Assembly: GCF_014198245.1 (NCBI RefSeq) | Contig: NZ_JACIHE010000002.1 | Span: 1 to 64,000, forward strand | Direction of reading: 5' to 3' | DNA from: Bradyrhizobium sp. cir1 | Lineage (GTDB): Bacteria > Pseudomonadota > Alphaproteobacteria > Rhizobiales > Xanthobacteraceae | DNA: 64,000 nucleotides | In this document: positions 16,982 to 26,100 of the stretch, in pieces | Numbering within the stretch: position 1 is the stretch's first letter | Layout of the letters: each line of letters opens with the position of its first letter | Translations under genes and position numbers: made by a program | The notes under the pieces: generated by a model | The model's database searches: none | What the model was told of the DNA's origin: nothing | Seen by the model: the letters and a program-made list of their open reading frames with translations, nothing else

Positions 16982-17076
16982 GAAATGACCCTGCCGCCCC
17001 CATAGTCGGGTGCGGCAGAGTTTTCCGAAAAACAGAATCAAGTCAAGGTCGATTTCCAAAAATCGGCCTCGGGCGC

Positions 17077-17685
17077 CTACTTGCCCTTCTTGCGGGGACG
17101 AGCCGACTTGGCGCGCAGCCGTTCGAGCTGCCCCTTGGGCATGGAGAGACAGATTTCCCCGACCCAGTCGAGCTTGACGCCGACAATCGGCTTGGCGTTG
17201 AAGCTGGTGAGATTGACGACGGAGGGGGATTTGCCCCGCTCGATGGTCTTCAAATAGCGTTCGCCGGTCTTGAGCCGGACCACCGCCTCTTCGCCGTAGA
17301 AGCTGGACAGCGGGTGGCGCTGGTCCTTGTAGACCACGATCACGTCGCCGCTCTCGTACTTGGGCAGCATCGAATCGCCGACGATCTCGAAGGCGACGGT
17401 CTCTTCCATGATGGGAAAGGGCAGCGCGATGTCGCCGAGACCTTCCGGGGGAACCTGCTCATAGTCCGGCTCGATCACGGCGCCGGCGCCGACGCGGCCC
17501 ATGATCGGCGCGAGATTGAGCTCGAGATATTCCATGATCGGAATGATTTCCGACGCCTTCACCAGGCGCTCGCCGCCGAGGATCTCCGACACCGCGCCGG
17601 GCCGCACGCCCATGGCAGCTGCCAGGCCGCCCTTGCTCTTGCCCGTCTTCTCCAGGCCCCGCTCGATCATAGCAACGTCCAACAT
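17077..17685 (-). CDS. XRE-type repressor with S24 (LexA-like) peptidase domain
   Basis: This 202-residue protein has an N-terminal helix-turn-helix (GLAAAMGVRPGAVSEILGGE) and a C-terminal S24 domain with Ser in GDSMLPKYESGDVI and Lys in VVRLKTGERYLKTI, the dyad of LexA-like self-cleaving repressors. A possible Ala-Gly cleavage bond lies in VGAGAVIEP between the domains. The ATG at 17685 is chosen because the frame upstream is AT-rich intergenic sequence. It is divergent from the GcrA-like gene and palindromes with TTCGG/CCGAA arms lie between them, so it probably regulates itself and its neighbour. Confidence 0.88.
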   Translation of the reverse strand: MLDVAMIERGLEKTGKSKGGLAAAMGVRPGAVSEILGGERLVKASEIIPIMEYLELNLAPIMGRVGAGAVIEPDYEQVPPEGLGDIALPFPIMEETVAFEIVGDSMLPKYESGDVIVVYKDQRHPLSSFYGEEAVVRLKTGERYLKTIERGKSPSVVNLTSFNAKPIVGVKLDWVGEICLSMPKGQLERLRAKSARPRKKGK

Positions 17686-17725
17686 GGTGATTCCCTCGAT
17701 TGCCCATCGTGTCGCCTCTTGTAAT

Positions 17726-17795
17726 CCGAAATTCGGAATTGATGCAATTATGAATATCAGAATTCCTGCTTGACACTTGCTTCGGAATACCGGAA
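17726..17795. promoter_or_regulatory. Candidate operators of the S24 repressor
   Basis: CCGAA-A-TTCGG (17726-17736) is a perfect palindrome. TTCGGAATACCGGAA (17781-17795) is a near-palindrome with the same half-site, and CAGAATTCCTG (17758-17768) is a third symmetric element. They lie in the AT-rich gap between the divergent S24 repressor and GcrA-like genes. A TTGACA box at about 17770 lies between the second and third elements. Confidence 0.55.
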
Positions 17796-17851
17796 TGTGT
17801 GTCCCGCCTCCGGATCGTGCGGTCGGAGGAGGCGCATCACAGGACAGCATC

Positions 17852-18385
17852 ATGGAACCGGGCCTTTGGCCGTCGGAACACTCCGACGTGCTTCGCGACT
17901 ATTTTCTCAAGGGAATGTCTTATGCTGAGATCGGAAGGCAGATTAACGCAAGGTTTGGAACGGCTTACACGCGCAACGCGGTGGTCGGTCGCGCCAAGCG
18001 GCTCGGGCTTGTCGTACCGGAATGGATGACGAGCCCGTCGATCGCGCCGGCTTTGCCGGGCGAGGCCGGTCTGCTTTCGCCGCGCCGATCGGCATTGCCG
18101 AACCTGAATCTGCCGCCGAAGTCCGCAATGAAGCCAGCTGCGCGGGTCAAGCTGCGTTGCGTCGGCGTCCAGCCGCGCCTGATCGGGCTGGTCGAACTCG
18201 AGGCGGCCGACTGCCGCTATCCCTACGGCGGCGACAGGGACGGGGAGGAAATCACTTTCTGCGGCCATCCGCGCCAGGCGGGTTCCAGCTATTGCGCACC
18301 GCATGCGCGCCTGACGCGCCGTTGCGGAGCTGCGTCCGCCCGCATCGCAGCTGCTGTCGTGCTGAGGCTGGTCTCCCCCGCCTGA
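17852..18385 (+). CDS. GcrA-family cell-cycle regulator homologue
   Basis: This 177-residue protein has the GcrA layout. The N-terminal helical DNA-binding segment includes LRDYFLKGMSYAEIGRQI and TRNAVVGRAKRLGL. A variable linker follows, and the C-terminal part has the Cys/His pattern DCRYPYGG, FCGHPRQ, YCAPHARL. GcrA works with sigma-70 and methylated DNA in alphaproteobacterial cell-cycle control. The long, Pro-rich linker and the position opposite an S24 repressor suggest an accessory paralogue instead of the main GcrA. The ATG at 17852 is preferred to an upstream TTG because it fits the family start. Confidence 0.82.
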   Translation: MEPGLWPSEHSDVLRDYFLKGMSYAEIGRQINARFGTAYTRNAVVGRAKRLGLVVPEWMTSPSIAPALPGEAGLLSPRRSALPNLNLPPKSAMKPAARVKLRCVGVQPRLIGLVELEAADCRYPYGGDRDGEEITFCGHPRQAGSSYCAPHARLTRRCGAASARIAAAVVLRLVSPA

Positions 18386-18431
18386 AGCCGCGCCGTCCGT
18401 TCAATCATCAGTCTTGCAAGGAGCATCCCGA

Positions 18432-19007
18432 GTGGCACGTGCCCGACGTAACAAATCCTACAAATTGGCGCAGATCTACGACCGGCGGTCGCGGGAGGTG
18501 CCGTTCAATGCCGAGGTGGCGGAGGTGGAAGTCGACAATCCGCTCGCGCTCGATTCCGGCGAGAAGATCCTGGCCATGCGGTCGGTCCGCAGCGATCCGC
18601 TCGGCCGGCTGTACGCGCACCACCAGATCGACGAAGCGCAATATCGCGGTGGGCGCGCCTTCCAGAACGATTGGGAGCGGGCGGAGCGAGGCCCTCAGGC
18701 GGTAGATACGACCCGCGAATATGTCGATGGGACAGGCACGCGCGAGCCTGTCACCGAGAGCCAGCGACAGGCGGTGCTGCGGCTGAACCGGGTCGAGCGC
18801 GAACTCGGCACCGACGGCGCGGCACTGGTGCACGACGTGCTGGTGCTGGGTCTGACCATGGATCAGATCGGGCAGCGTCGTGCCGTCCGTACGCAGCGCT
18901 GGAACGATTATTTTGCGCGGCGGTTTCGCGAATGCCTGGATCGGCTGGCGCTGGTCTACGGCTTTGCGACGGAGACGGGGACACGGCGTGCGGACCGGTC
19001 CAGATGA
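18432..19007 (+). CDS. DUF6456-like helix-turn-helix protein
   Basis: This 191-residue basic protein has the features of the DUF6456 region as I remember it: DPLGRLYAHHQIDEAQYRGGRAFQ, then VLRLNRVERELG and a C-terminal helical segment ending LDRLALVYGF. The middle helix LVLGLTMDQIGQRRA looks like a helix-turn-helix. The GTG at 18432 follows AAGGAG by eight bases. It lies 46 bases after the GcrA-like gene, so the two may be co-transcribed. Confidence 0.75.
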   Translation: MARARRNKSYKLAQIYDRRSREVPFNAEVAEVEVDNPLALDSGEKILAMRSVRSDPLGRLYAHHQIDEAQYRGGRAFQNDWERAERGPQAVDTTREYVDGTGTREPVTESQRQAVLRLNRVERELGTDGAALVHDVLVLGLTMDQIGQRRAVRTQRWNDYFARRFRECLDRLALVYGFATETGTRRADRSR

Positions 19008-19053
19008 TTGCGGCACGCCGGCGGTCTCGGCCGCCGGCGTGCCGGCCTGCTGC

Positions 19054-19410
19054 TTACGGATGAGGTACAATCGGGTAGGGCGTGGTGTAGGGTTCGACGC
19101 GGAGCGAGGCGTTGGCCAGAAGTCCGATCCTGGCGGTCGGCGCCTGCTGCAATTCACCGTTCGGGCCGCGATGCACGTTGTATTGCCAGACGGTGAGGTC
19201 GCCCTTCTGTGCCAGCGCATGTGCAACGGCGCTCGCATCGTTGCCGCCGAGCGCCTGCAGCTCCTCCGCCGACAATCCGACGACGATTTCGTCCTTGATG
19301 GTAACGATCTTGAACAGGTTCATCCTGGTCTCCTGCGCCCATGCGCCTTGTATCGAGAAGGTGAGAAGCGCGACCGCGGCGCCCTTGATGAGATCGCAGC
19401 GAGAAAGCAT
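19054..19410 (-). CDS. Exported hypothetical protein, 118 aa
   Basis: The N-terminus (LIKGAAVALLTFSIQGAWA) is a cleavable Sec signal peptide, so the mature protein is periplasmic, about 93 residues. The mature part contains ETRMNLFKIVTIKDEIVVGLS and ends with a Pro-rich tail. I do not recognise the family. An in-frame start 17 codons upstream would bury the signal and is less likely. Confidence 0.7.
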   Translation of the reverse strand: MLSRCDLIKGAAVALLTFSIQGAWAQETRMNLFKIVTIKDEIVVGLSAEELQALGGNDASAVAHALAQKGDLTVWQYNVHRGPNGELQQAPTARIGLLANASLRVEPYTTPYPIVPHP

Positions 19411-19604
19411 GCCGTCGTCCTTGTGCTGAGGCGCGCCCGAATCGATCAGTTCATCAGCCATGGCGCCCGTGATCGCGTGGCCGTTTCGCAAACGCTTGGT
19501 CGTTCGATCTTGAACAACGGTTCACGGGCAGAGATATCGCCGGGAGCGATGAACCTTGATGCGAAGAGGCGAGTCCAAGCCGAAGGCTCAAGGGGATATG
19601 TTGG

Positions 19605-20069
19605 ATGAAATTCGCCGGAACTGTTTACCTTCTCGTCTGTGTCGGCGCCGCGGGCACTGCTGCGGCCGCAGATCCCTTCTACATCGGCACCTGGACATTC
19701 ACGGCCGCCGTGGTCGCGCCGTGGGCCGATTCGCAGCGCAAGCCTGACGGCACCGAGCGGGAGCGGCTGATGGGCAAGGCAGTCGTCCTGAAGGCGAAAG
19801 AGATATCGGGGCCGCGCCCCTTTGCCTGTGCCAAGCCGCAGTACAAGGTGGCCGATTATGGCCCCGACATGATCTTCCAGGGCGCAATCGACGAGATGCA
19901 GCGTGTCGACAAGAAGGCCGATCCGAAGGCGCTTGCCGCCTCGCTCGGCTTTGCCGGCACGTCAATCAAGACCTTGGAAACAGGCTGTGAGATCGACGTT
20001 CATTTCGTCGACGATACAACCGCCGAGGTGGGACTCAACAATTACGTGTATACGCTGAAGAAGCGCTAG
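19605..20069 (+). CDS. Exported hypothetical protein, 154 aa
   Basis: A signal peptide (MKFAGTVYLLVCVGAAGTAAAA) precedes a mature domain of about 130 residues with WTFTAAVVAPW and two Cys residues (PFACAK and ETGCEID), which could form a disulfide. The beta-rich pattern suggests a lipocalin-like or small barrel fold, by impression only. It stands alone between intergenic regions. Confidence 0.75.
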   Translation: MKFAGTVYLLVCVGAAGTAAAADPFYIGTWTFTAAVVAPWADSQRKPDGTERERLMGKAVVLKAKEISGPRPFACAKPQYKVADYGPDMIFQGAIDEMQRVDKKADPKALAASLGFAGTSIKTLETGCEIDVHFVDDTTAEVGLNNYVYTLKKR

Positions 20070-20447
20070 GCGCCTCCGCCAACGCCCATTCACATCTGAA
20101 ACAAGGCGAAATGCAGTGCGGATTGACAGCAATCGGTGTTGCGTGCGTGATTTAATGCAGCTTCTTGACGCAGGTGGGTGACGACGGCTCATATTCCTGT
20201 TATCCGGAATTGCGGTGGAGCGATGCAGGCGAAGCATCGCCAATCCGGTGGTTGGGCTTGCCGGACGGGTTGTTCCTTGGCATAATTGCAACCTCCTCGG
20301 TTGAGCCCGGATGTGTCGTCGAGCGTGCTAACCTGCCGGGGTCTCCGGCCGAGAGTTGTGCTCGCCATGGCGTCCGGTTGTGGTGTTCGGTTCTCGCGTG
20401 GACCCAGATGTCAGTTCAGGAAGGCCGATGCTTGTCATAGGTGCGAG
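20070..20447. other. Intergenic region without recognised gene
   Basis: This 378-base region shows open frames on both strands but none with a good RBS, normal codon use or a recognisable product. I see nothing further to support in it. Confidence 0.5.
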
Positions 20448-20633
20448 ATGAAAAACCTCAACTTCGCGGCTGAACTGCACCTCAAGCTCGGCGCGCCTGC
20501 GACCGGCACCGTGGAAAGCCTGCGCCTGCTCCGCGCTTTTCTGAAGCTCGCGCCTCGACAGCGTTTCGAGGTGATCAAACTCGTTGAAGACCTCGCGACC
20601 GAAGAAGCCCTTCCCGAACACCCCCTGTCCTGA
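20448..20633 (+). CDS. Small hypothetical protein, 61 aa
   Basis: This 61-residue, probably helical protein (ESLRLLRAFLKLAPRQRFEVIKLVEDLA) has alternating charged and hydrophobic residues. The ATG at 20448 gives a compact product; the frame upstream is low quality. It may be a regulator or partner protein. Function unknown. Confidence 0.6.
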   Translation: MKNLNFAAELHLKLGAPATGTVESLRLLRAFLKLAPRQRFEVIKLVEDLATEEALPEHPLS

Positions 20634-20773
20634 GCCGGACCGCGCGTCTCACGCCTTGTTCCCTCCCTTTCCTGCCCAAGCCAGCCTCCCCGGGGGTGTT
20701 TACCCCGGCGTTCGCTGCTGGAAGGCGGTCCGGCAAGTGTGGTAACAGTCAGGAAAAAGGGAGGAGTGCGACC

Positions 20774-21115
20774 ATGATCGAACCGAAGCTCGAAGTTCCG
20801 GCCGAACTGCGCGACCTGGCCGAGAAGACAATTGACCAGGCGGAAAAAGCATTCGGAATGTTTTTCGAAGCCGCCACGAAATCGATGACGACCGTTCCGG
20901 GAGCCGGGACGGAGGTGTCTAAGCAGGCGCTCGCTTTCACCGAGCAGAACATGAAGTCGGCATTCGAGCATGCACGCAAGCTCGTGCATGCCACCGACCT
21001 TCAGGAAGCGATGCGGATCCAGTCCGATTTCCTGCGCAGCCAGTTCACCAGCGCGGGAGATCACATGCGCCAGATGACCGGCAGTCTCATGCAGTCGGGC
21101 AAGGGCAAATCCTGA
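20774..21115 (+). CDS. phaP: Phasin family protein
   Basis: This 113-residue helical protein matches the phasin_2 type: AELRDLAEKTIDQAEKAF, an Ala/Thr/Val-rich centre and FAEHA-like amphipathic helices (NMKSAFEHARKLVHA), ending FTSAGDHMRQMTGSLMQ. Phasins coat polyhydroxyalkanoate granules. The ATG at 20774 follows GGGAGGAGTG. No PHA synthase gene is adjacent. Confidence 0.88.
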   Translation: MIEPKLEVPAELRDLAEKTIDQAEKAFGMFFEAATKSMTTVPGAGTEVSKQALAFTEQNMKSAFEHARKLVHATDLQEAMRIQSDFLRSQFTSAGDHMRQMTGSLMQSGKGKS

Positions 21116-21307
21116 TTCCTGATCTGTGTACCAGCTGCCTACAAATTGATCTTGCGCGGCACGAAGATCCGCATTTCGATACTGGCGCAGGTCCATGATG
21201 GCCCACCGAATGATGTCTCATTCGCCGTCCATCATCCTTTCTGCTGATCCCTGTCGGTTCTCCGGCAGGGATTTGCATTTGTGGCAGATGTCGCGATCGG
21301 TCAGCCT

Positions 21308-21628
21308 CTAGGGACGCAGTGATCCGATGTATGCCGCGATGTCGCCAGCCTCGCTCCGGCTCAAGGGAAAGTTCGGCATCTTCGGATGCGGGTCGAGCAG
21401 GAAGAAGGCGAGCTTCTCCGAACTGAACTCCGGCCGTCGCGCAACGGATGCAAAAGAAGGGACGTCGGCGCTGGCTGTCGCCTGGCCATTGGCCACGACG
21501 TGGCAGCTTGCGCACCAGCGCTTGGCGAGGTCGGCACCGTGACCGGCATCGGCGGCCAGAGCAGAGGACGAGCCCAAGCTCGAGGTCACGACGAGCAGCA
21601 GGCAAATTCGTCTCAAATGCTGGTGCAT
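21308..21628 (-). CDS. Small monoheme c-type cytochrome
   Basis: This 106-residue exported protein has a signal peptide (ICLLLVVTSSLGSSSALA), one heme-binding WCASCH and a distal Met ligand in PKMPNFPLS. It should be a periplasmic electron carrier of the class I type. A possible microprotein gene lies just upstream on the same strand. No dedicated redox partner is next to it. Confidence 0.88.
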   Translation of the reverse strand: MHQHLRRICLLLVVTSSLGSSSALAADAGHGADLAKRWCASCHVVANGQATASADVPSFASVARRPEFSSEKLAFFLLDPHPKMPNFPLSRSEAGDIAAYIGSLRP

Positions 21629-21662
21629 AGGGCAACCTTCGTGCGTTCGCCCGGGGCCGTGC

Positions 21663-21818
21663 TCATCCACAGCACGATCCCGGAAATTGCGAGAGATCGA
21701 TGCGGGCGATGATCGATCGCAGCAGCCTGCGGGTCGCACGATAGAGATGCCGCGCGAATAACGGCGTTCTCGTCGCGGGCAGGCCGAGGCCTTCAAGACT
21801 TTCGGTATAGTGCGACAC
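21663..21818 (-). CDS. Possible microprotein, 51 aa
   Basis: A GTG at 21818 with GGAGAG just upstream opens a 51-codon frame. The product is basic and helical in its second half (RHLYRATRRLLRSIIARIDL). The frame ends 34 bases before the cytochrome gene. Support is limited to the RBS and the composition. Confidence 0.4.
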   Translation of the reverse strand: MSHYTESLEGLGLPATRTPLFARHLYRATRRLLRSIIARIDLSQFPGSCCG

Positions 21819-21895
21819 GTGTCTCTCCGACGCTACATAGCCTTTCTAGCCTGCCGGCCCGGATCTGCCTTGATCTGCCGCAAAGGCTCTTCCGG

Positions 21896-22726
21896 CTAAT
21901 AGTCGCCGGGGTTCATGATCATCGGGCTTTTCGTGTCGGCCGGGGCGAGTGCGCTGCTGGCGCTGTCGCGCAGGAAGCGGTCGAGCGTCGCCTGGATCTT
22001 CTCCTTGATCGCGTCGGGGCCGCGGTCGCTCATCTCGGTGTGCTGTGCGCCGGTGTGGACGATGTCGATGCCGCGCGCCTTGGCCTCCTCCGGCGTGGGC
22101 AGCACACCCGGGTCGGTCAGGAAATGCGGATCCTTCGAGCGGAACGACAGGATCTTCATGTTGTCGCTAAGGACGAAAGGCACCCTCAGATTATCGAGCG
22201 TGATCACTTTCGACACCAGCTCCGGGTGCTGGCGGGCGACATACATCGAGACGTCGCCGCCGTTGGAATGGCCGACGAGGGTGATGTGGTCGTAGTCGAC
22301 GTTCTCCTGCTGTCGCTTCAGTTCGCCCAGGGCGAAGAGGATATTCGCCTCGCAGCGGATATAGACTTCACGCCGGCCGACATATTGCTGACCGACATGG
22401 GTCATCAGCGGCGGGTCGCTCGGCAGGTCCTGCTGGATGCTGGCAACGAGATAGCCGCGCGCTGCAAGCACGTTGGCGAGGAAGGAATACTCGGTGGCCT
22501 TGACGGTATTGCCGTTGCTGATGATGGCAAGCGGCAGCTTCCAGAGACCGAGATTGGCCTTGGTCTCGTAATCGCGTCGCACCGCGATCTCGACCGAGAT
22601 CGGCCGCTGGCGCGAGGCGTCGAACAGGGTCAAAGTCTCATGGCGGATCGCGAACTGGCTGACGACGAAATATTCGCTGACCCCGAGGAGGCAAAAAAAC
22701 GCCAGGACTGCAAACACCCTCTTCAT
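21896..22726 (-). CDS. Alpha/beta hydrolase with N-terminal membrane anchor
   Basis: This 276-residue hydrolase starts with a hydrophobic segment (VFAVLAFFCLLGVSEYFVV) that is a signal peptide or anchor. The nucleophile elbow is GHSNGG. The Asp is probably in DNLRVPF or SKDPHF, and the His in TGAQHTEMSDRG. The substrate is unknown. The ATG at 22726 lies in a short intergenic gap with no strong neighbour relation. Confidence 0.85.
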   Translation of the reverse strand: MKRVFAVLAFFCLLGVSEYFVVSQFAIRHETLTLFDASRQRPISVEIAVRRDYETKANLGLWKLPLAIISNGNTVKATEYSFLANVLAARGYLVASIQQDLPSDPPLMTHVGQQYVGRREVYIRCEANILFALGELKRQQENVDYDHITLVGHSNGGDVSMYVARQHPELVSKVITLDNLRVPFVLSDNMKILSFRSKDPHFLTDPGVLPTPEEAKARGIDIVHTGAQHTEMSDRGPDAIKEKIQATLDRFLRDSASSALAPADTKSPMIMNPGDY

Positions 22727-22877
22727 GATTCCGTCCCAATCACTTTCGACTGAAAATGGTCATTGGCAGCCCCCCGATCGAGCGATCGTGAGCAGGTTAA
22801 GGGATTAAATTTAGGCAAGTCTGTGCGCAAGACCGCAAAACGGCCGCATGCCGGGTCCGCTACGCGAAGGAAACGAG

Positions 22878-24674
22878 CTACAGGCAGCCGCCCCGGCCGC
22901 GCTCGGGGGAGAGCCGAAACGCGCTCGACAGTGTGAACAGGAAGCGCGGGCTGCGGCGTTCATTGTCCGGCGCCCGGTAGCTCAACGGGACCGCCACGCC
23001 GAGATCAGCCTGCAGGTCATCCCACAGGAAGACGCGCACACCAGCTCCGGCTGACGTCAGCGACAGGCCATCGCTCAGCCGGTAACCGTCGTTCCAGACT
23101 GCGCCGGCGTCGCCGAAGGCGTAGAGCTGATAGCCGCTCCAGTAGCGGAAATTGAGCTTCTGGTCGAAGCGCAGCTCGAGCGAGCCGGCAAGACCGTTGT
23201 CGCCGCTGATCTCGGCCGCGCCATAGCCCCGGCCGAAAGCCGCGCCGCCGAGGTAGAATTGCTGCGAGGTGAACAGCGGCCGCGATGCCGTCTGGCTCGC
23301 CGCGGACAGCTTCAGCGACCAGGCGTCGTTGAGCGTCTGGTAGCGCGTGAACCAGAGGTTCAGCACCGAGAAGTTCGACGAGGCGCCGTCGCGCGACAAC
23401 AGATCGTCGTCGAAATGTGAAGCGCCGAAGACGTCGAGACCCTGGCGGTAGGTCAGCGCCGTGAAGTTGGTGCCGCCGAAGCGATCCTGGAGCCGGTAGT
23501 CGGCGGTCAGGCTCGCGGTCCTGATGTGGTCGTTGTACCAGGGGCCGTACAGGTCATGCTCCGACACGTTGCTGAAGGTCCCGGCCAGGGTGAGCGTCAG
23601 CGCCGACGATTGCGACATGAAGGGCACGGCGCTTGCCCGCACCTCGAAAGCTTCGGTCGTGGTGATGTCGCTGTCGAGGCGGCGGGCGTCGCCCGGCCGG
23701 ACCGCGCTGTACAGGACGGACGTGCCGAGCCGCACGCCGTCGACGCCGACGGGCGCGTCATAGGACAGCCGGGCAAAGCCGAGCTCGCGCGGGTCGTTGG
23801 CGATGGTCGACAGGTTGACCGCCAGCGCATCGCCGGGTGTGAGGTAGGAGTTGAATGCGCCCGTCGCGTAGGTCTGCCACGGGCCGACGGAGGACGAGCC
23901 GAGATTGTCCAGGCCGAACGACGTGAAAACGTGCCAGGTCTTCAAATAGACAACGAGGCGGAAGCGGCCGGTCGCGCCACCGATCTCCTCCAGCGCTGTA
24001 TCGGTGATCCGAACGCCCGGTCTGCCGTTGACGAGGAAAAGCTGGCGTTCGAGCGTTGCCAGCCGCGACGGTTGCTCGGCCAGAACCGGTTCGAGCATCG
24101 GCCTCACGCCAAACTGCTCGGCGCCGTCGCCCTTCAGCTCGGCCTGCACGATGGCGCCCTCGATCACCTGAATCCGGACGCGCCCATCGGCAATGTCTTG
24201 CGGCGGCACGATGGCCCGGCTCAGATGGAAACCATCGGCGCGGTAGAGGTCGCTGATCGCACCGGCGATCGCGGCGAGATCCGCCTGTGAGACCTTCTTG
24301 CCGAGATAGGGTTGATAGACTGCGGCGATACGATCGCGAGGGATGGCATGAGCACTGGTGACGCTGATGTCGCGCAGGACGAATTGGGGCCTGGTATCGC
24401 CGCCGGTGTTGGTTTGGTCGACGGTCGGTAGCTTGACCGGGGGACGGTTCAGAGTTTCCCGCTCGGTTTGGTTTTCAAAGTATTTCTCGGGCTGGCGAGG
24501 ATCAAAACCCGGCTGGTTCGCCTGTTGTGCGAAGCCCTGCGGAACTCCCGCAAAAATTGGTACCAGCAGCGCCAATGCGGTAACGAGATGCCGCTTCTCA
24601 ACGCGCGCAACAAACCTGTCTCCGTAGTTTAACGGAGCGATTGCCACGGGGCGGTAAGGGAGCGTTAGCCGCAT
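22878..24674 (-). CDS. TpsB/FhaC-type outer-membrane transporter
   Basis: This 598-residue protein is of the ShlB/FhaC/HecB family (two-partner secretion pore, Omp85 superfamily). After an N-terminal export signal (ALALLVPIFAGVPQGFAQQ) come the POTRA region (FVLRDISVTSAHAIPRDRI... VSQADLAAIAGAISDLYRADGF) and a C-terminal beta-barrel ending FTLSSAFRLSPERGRGG. The ATG at 24674 has no clear RBS. No TpsA exoprotein gene is next to it; instead a FecR-domain gene starts 130 bases away in the opposite direction. It may export a TpsA encoded elsewhere, or work on surface proteins. Confidence 0.9.
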   Translation of the reverse strand: MRLTLPYRPVAIAPLNYGDRFVARVEKRHLVTALALLVPIFAGVPQGFAQQANQPGFDPRQPEKYFENQTERETLNRPPVKLPTVDQTNTGGDTRPQFVLRDISVTSAHAIPRDRIAAVYQPYLGKKVSQADLAAIAGAISDLYRADGFHLSRAIVPPQDIADGRVRIQVIEGAIVQAELKGDGAEQFGVRPMLEPVLAEQPSRLATLERQLFLVNGRPGVRITDTALEEIGGATGRFRLVVYLKTWHVFTSFGLDNLGSSSVGPWQTYATGAFNSYLTPGDALAVNLSTIANDPRELGFARLSYDAPVGVDGVRLGTSVLYSAVRPGDARRLDSDITTTEAFEVRASAVPFMSQSSALTLTLAGTFSNVSEHDLYGPWYNDHIRTASLTADYRLQDRFGGTNFTALTYRQGLDVFGASHFDDDLLSRDGASSNFSVLNLWFTRYQTLNDAWSLKLSAASQTASRPLFTSQQFYLGGAAFGRGYGAAEISGDNGLAGSLELRFDQKLNFRYWSGYQLYAFGDAGAVWNDGYRLSDGLSLTSAGAGVRVFLWDDLQADLGVAVPLSYRAPDNERRSPRFLFTLSSAFRLSPERGRGGCL

Positions 24675-24804
24675 GATTTTTCTTAGGTTTTTATGGTCAA
24701 TGATTGGTTAATACGGCAGTTCCACTGACCTCTTCCTGCTAATCCTCTCTTGAGTGATTTCGGATACGCCTCAGGTCCGGCTGTAACGGGGACTGAGGAT
24801 CGTC

Positions 24805-26037
24805 ATGCTCGGCGGAATTGGAATGCGGTGCGCCGTCATGGCGGCGCTGACCCTGGGAACGGCTTCCGGCGCGTTCGCCGCGGACGATGGCGTCTGGTCG
24901 GTCAGCAAGGCCACCGGTGAGGTCTGGGTCGCGACCGATGGCGCGCAACAGGTCTCGCTGAACCAGGAGGAGACCCTCAAGCCCGGCAATACCATTCGCA
25001 CCGGACGCAATGGCCGGGTGCTGCTCGTCCGCGGTGAGGAGACGATCCTGATCTCGCCCAATTCCGTTGTCGGCTTGCCGGCGGAGAAGAAGGACGGGCT
25101 TTCAACCACCATCATCCAGCAGGCGGGTTCGATCCTGCTCGAAGTCGAGAAGCGCAACGTCAAGCATTTCGAGGTCGAGACGCCGTATCTCGCCGCCGTG
25201 GTCAAGGGAACGCAGTTCAGCGTCACGGTCGGTGCGGGCAGCACCAAGGTCGGCGTGATCCGCGGCCAGGTCGAGGTCTCCGACTTCAAGACCGGACAAA
25301 TCGCCCAGGTCATGCCGGGACAATCGGCCACCGCCTTCGAGCACGGCAAGCCCGGCCTCAGCCTGACCGGCACCGGCACCTTCAATCCGATCGAGAATGG
25401 CAAGCCACGCGCCTCGACGATCGAGCGCGTTCCCGTCCCGAAATCGGGACTGTCCGCACCGCGCAATGCTGCGAATGGCCACGCCATCCATGCGCTTGGT
25501 CCGATCGACAAGGGCAACAAGGTGGCCGGATCGTCGAAGCAAGCCCAGCAGGCGGGCGGAGCTCATGCGCCCAAGGCCGGCGTCGTGCGCATCTCGAGCT
25601 CGCTCGGCGAGGTCAAGCTGAATGTCCATAAAGTGACGAATGGTCTTGCCCACGGAGCCGTTGCAACGGGGCGCGTGCGCAACGCGAACGCCAGCACCGG
25701 TATCAGCACAGCTACGGTGTGGAGCCAAAGCTCGACGAACACCACCACCACAGCCTCCAACAGCTCAAGCGTGACAGCGGTCACCGCGAGCAGCAGCGCA
25801 TCAACGGCCAGCGCCGCATCGACGTCGTCGAGCGTGACGACGGCTGTTGCGACCACCGCCGGGTCGAGCAGCAATGTGTCCACCGGAACTTCCGGGACCG
25901 GAAGCAGTGGGACGGGGGCGACCGGCAACGGAAGCGGCGGTACCGGCAACAATGCTAACAGCGGTAACAGCGGCAACAACGGAAATGGCCACAACGGCCA
26001 CCATTACGGTTGGTACCGGGGCAGAGGCCATTATTAG
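24805..26037 (+). CDS. FecR-domain exported protein with low-complexity tail
   Basis: This 410-residue protein has a signal peptide (ending GAFA near residue 25), a FecR domain (about residues 50-165: NTIRTGRNGRVLLVRGEETI, VKGTQFSVTVGAGST) and a long tail. The tail is first Ala/Lys-rich, then Ser/Thr-rich (about residues 310-355), then Gly/Asn-rich, ending in GHNGHHYGWYRGRG. FecR proteins normally transduce surface signals, but no anti-sigma transmembrane segment or sigma factor is present here. It is followed at 63 bases by the CHASE2 c-di-GMP gene and is divergent from the TpsB gene. Confidence 0.85.
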   Translation: MLGGIGMRCAVMAALTLGTASGAFAADDGVWSVSKATGEVWVATDGAQQVSLNQEETLKPGNTIRTGRNGRVLLVRGEETILISPNSVVGLPAEKKDGLSTTIIQQAGSILLEVEKRNVKHFEVETPYLAAVVKGTQFSVTVGAGSTKVGVIRGQVEVSDFKTGQIAQVMPGQSATAFEHGKPGLSLTGTGTFNPIENGKPRASTIERVPVPKSGLSAPRNAANGHAIHALGPIDKGNKVAGSSKQAQQAGGAHAPKAGVVRISSSLGEVKLNVHKVTNGLAHGAVATGRVRNANASTGISTATVWSQSSTNTTTTASNSSSVTAVTASSSASTASAASTSSSVTTAVATTAGSSSNVSTGTSGTGSSGTGATGNGSGGTGNNANSGNSGNNGNGHNGHHYGWYRGRGHY

Positions 26038-26100
26038 GACCGTGCCGTCGGCATAGGGGGGAGCACTCGGCGGCAAGCACCGCCGGTGCAGGGGAGCAAA

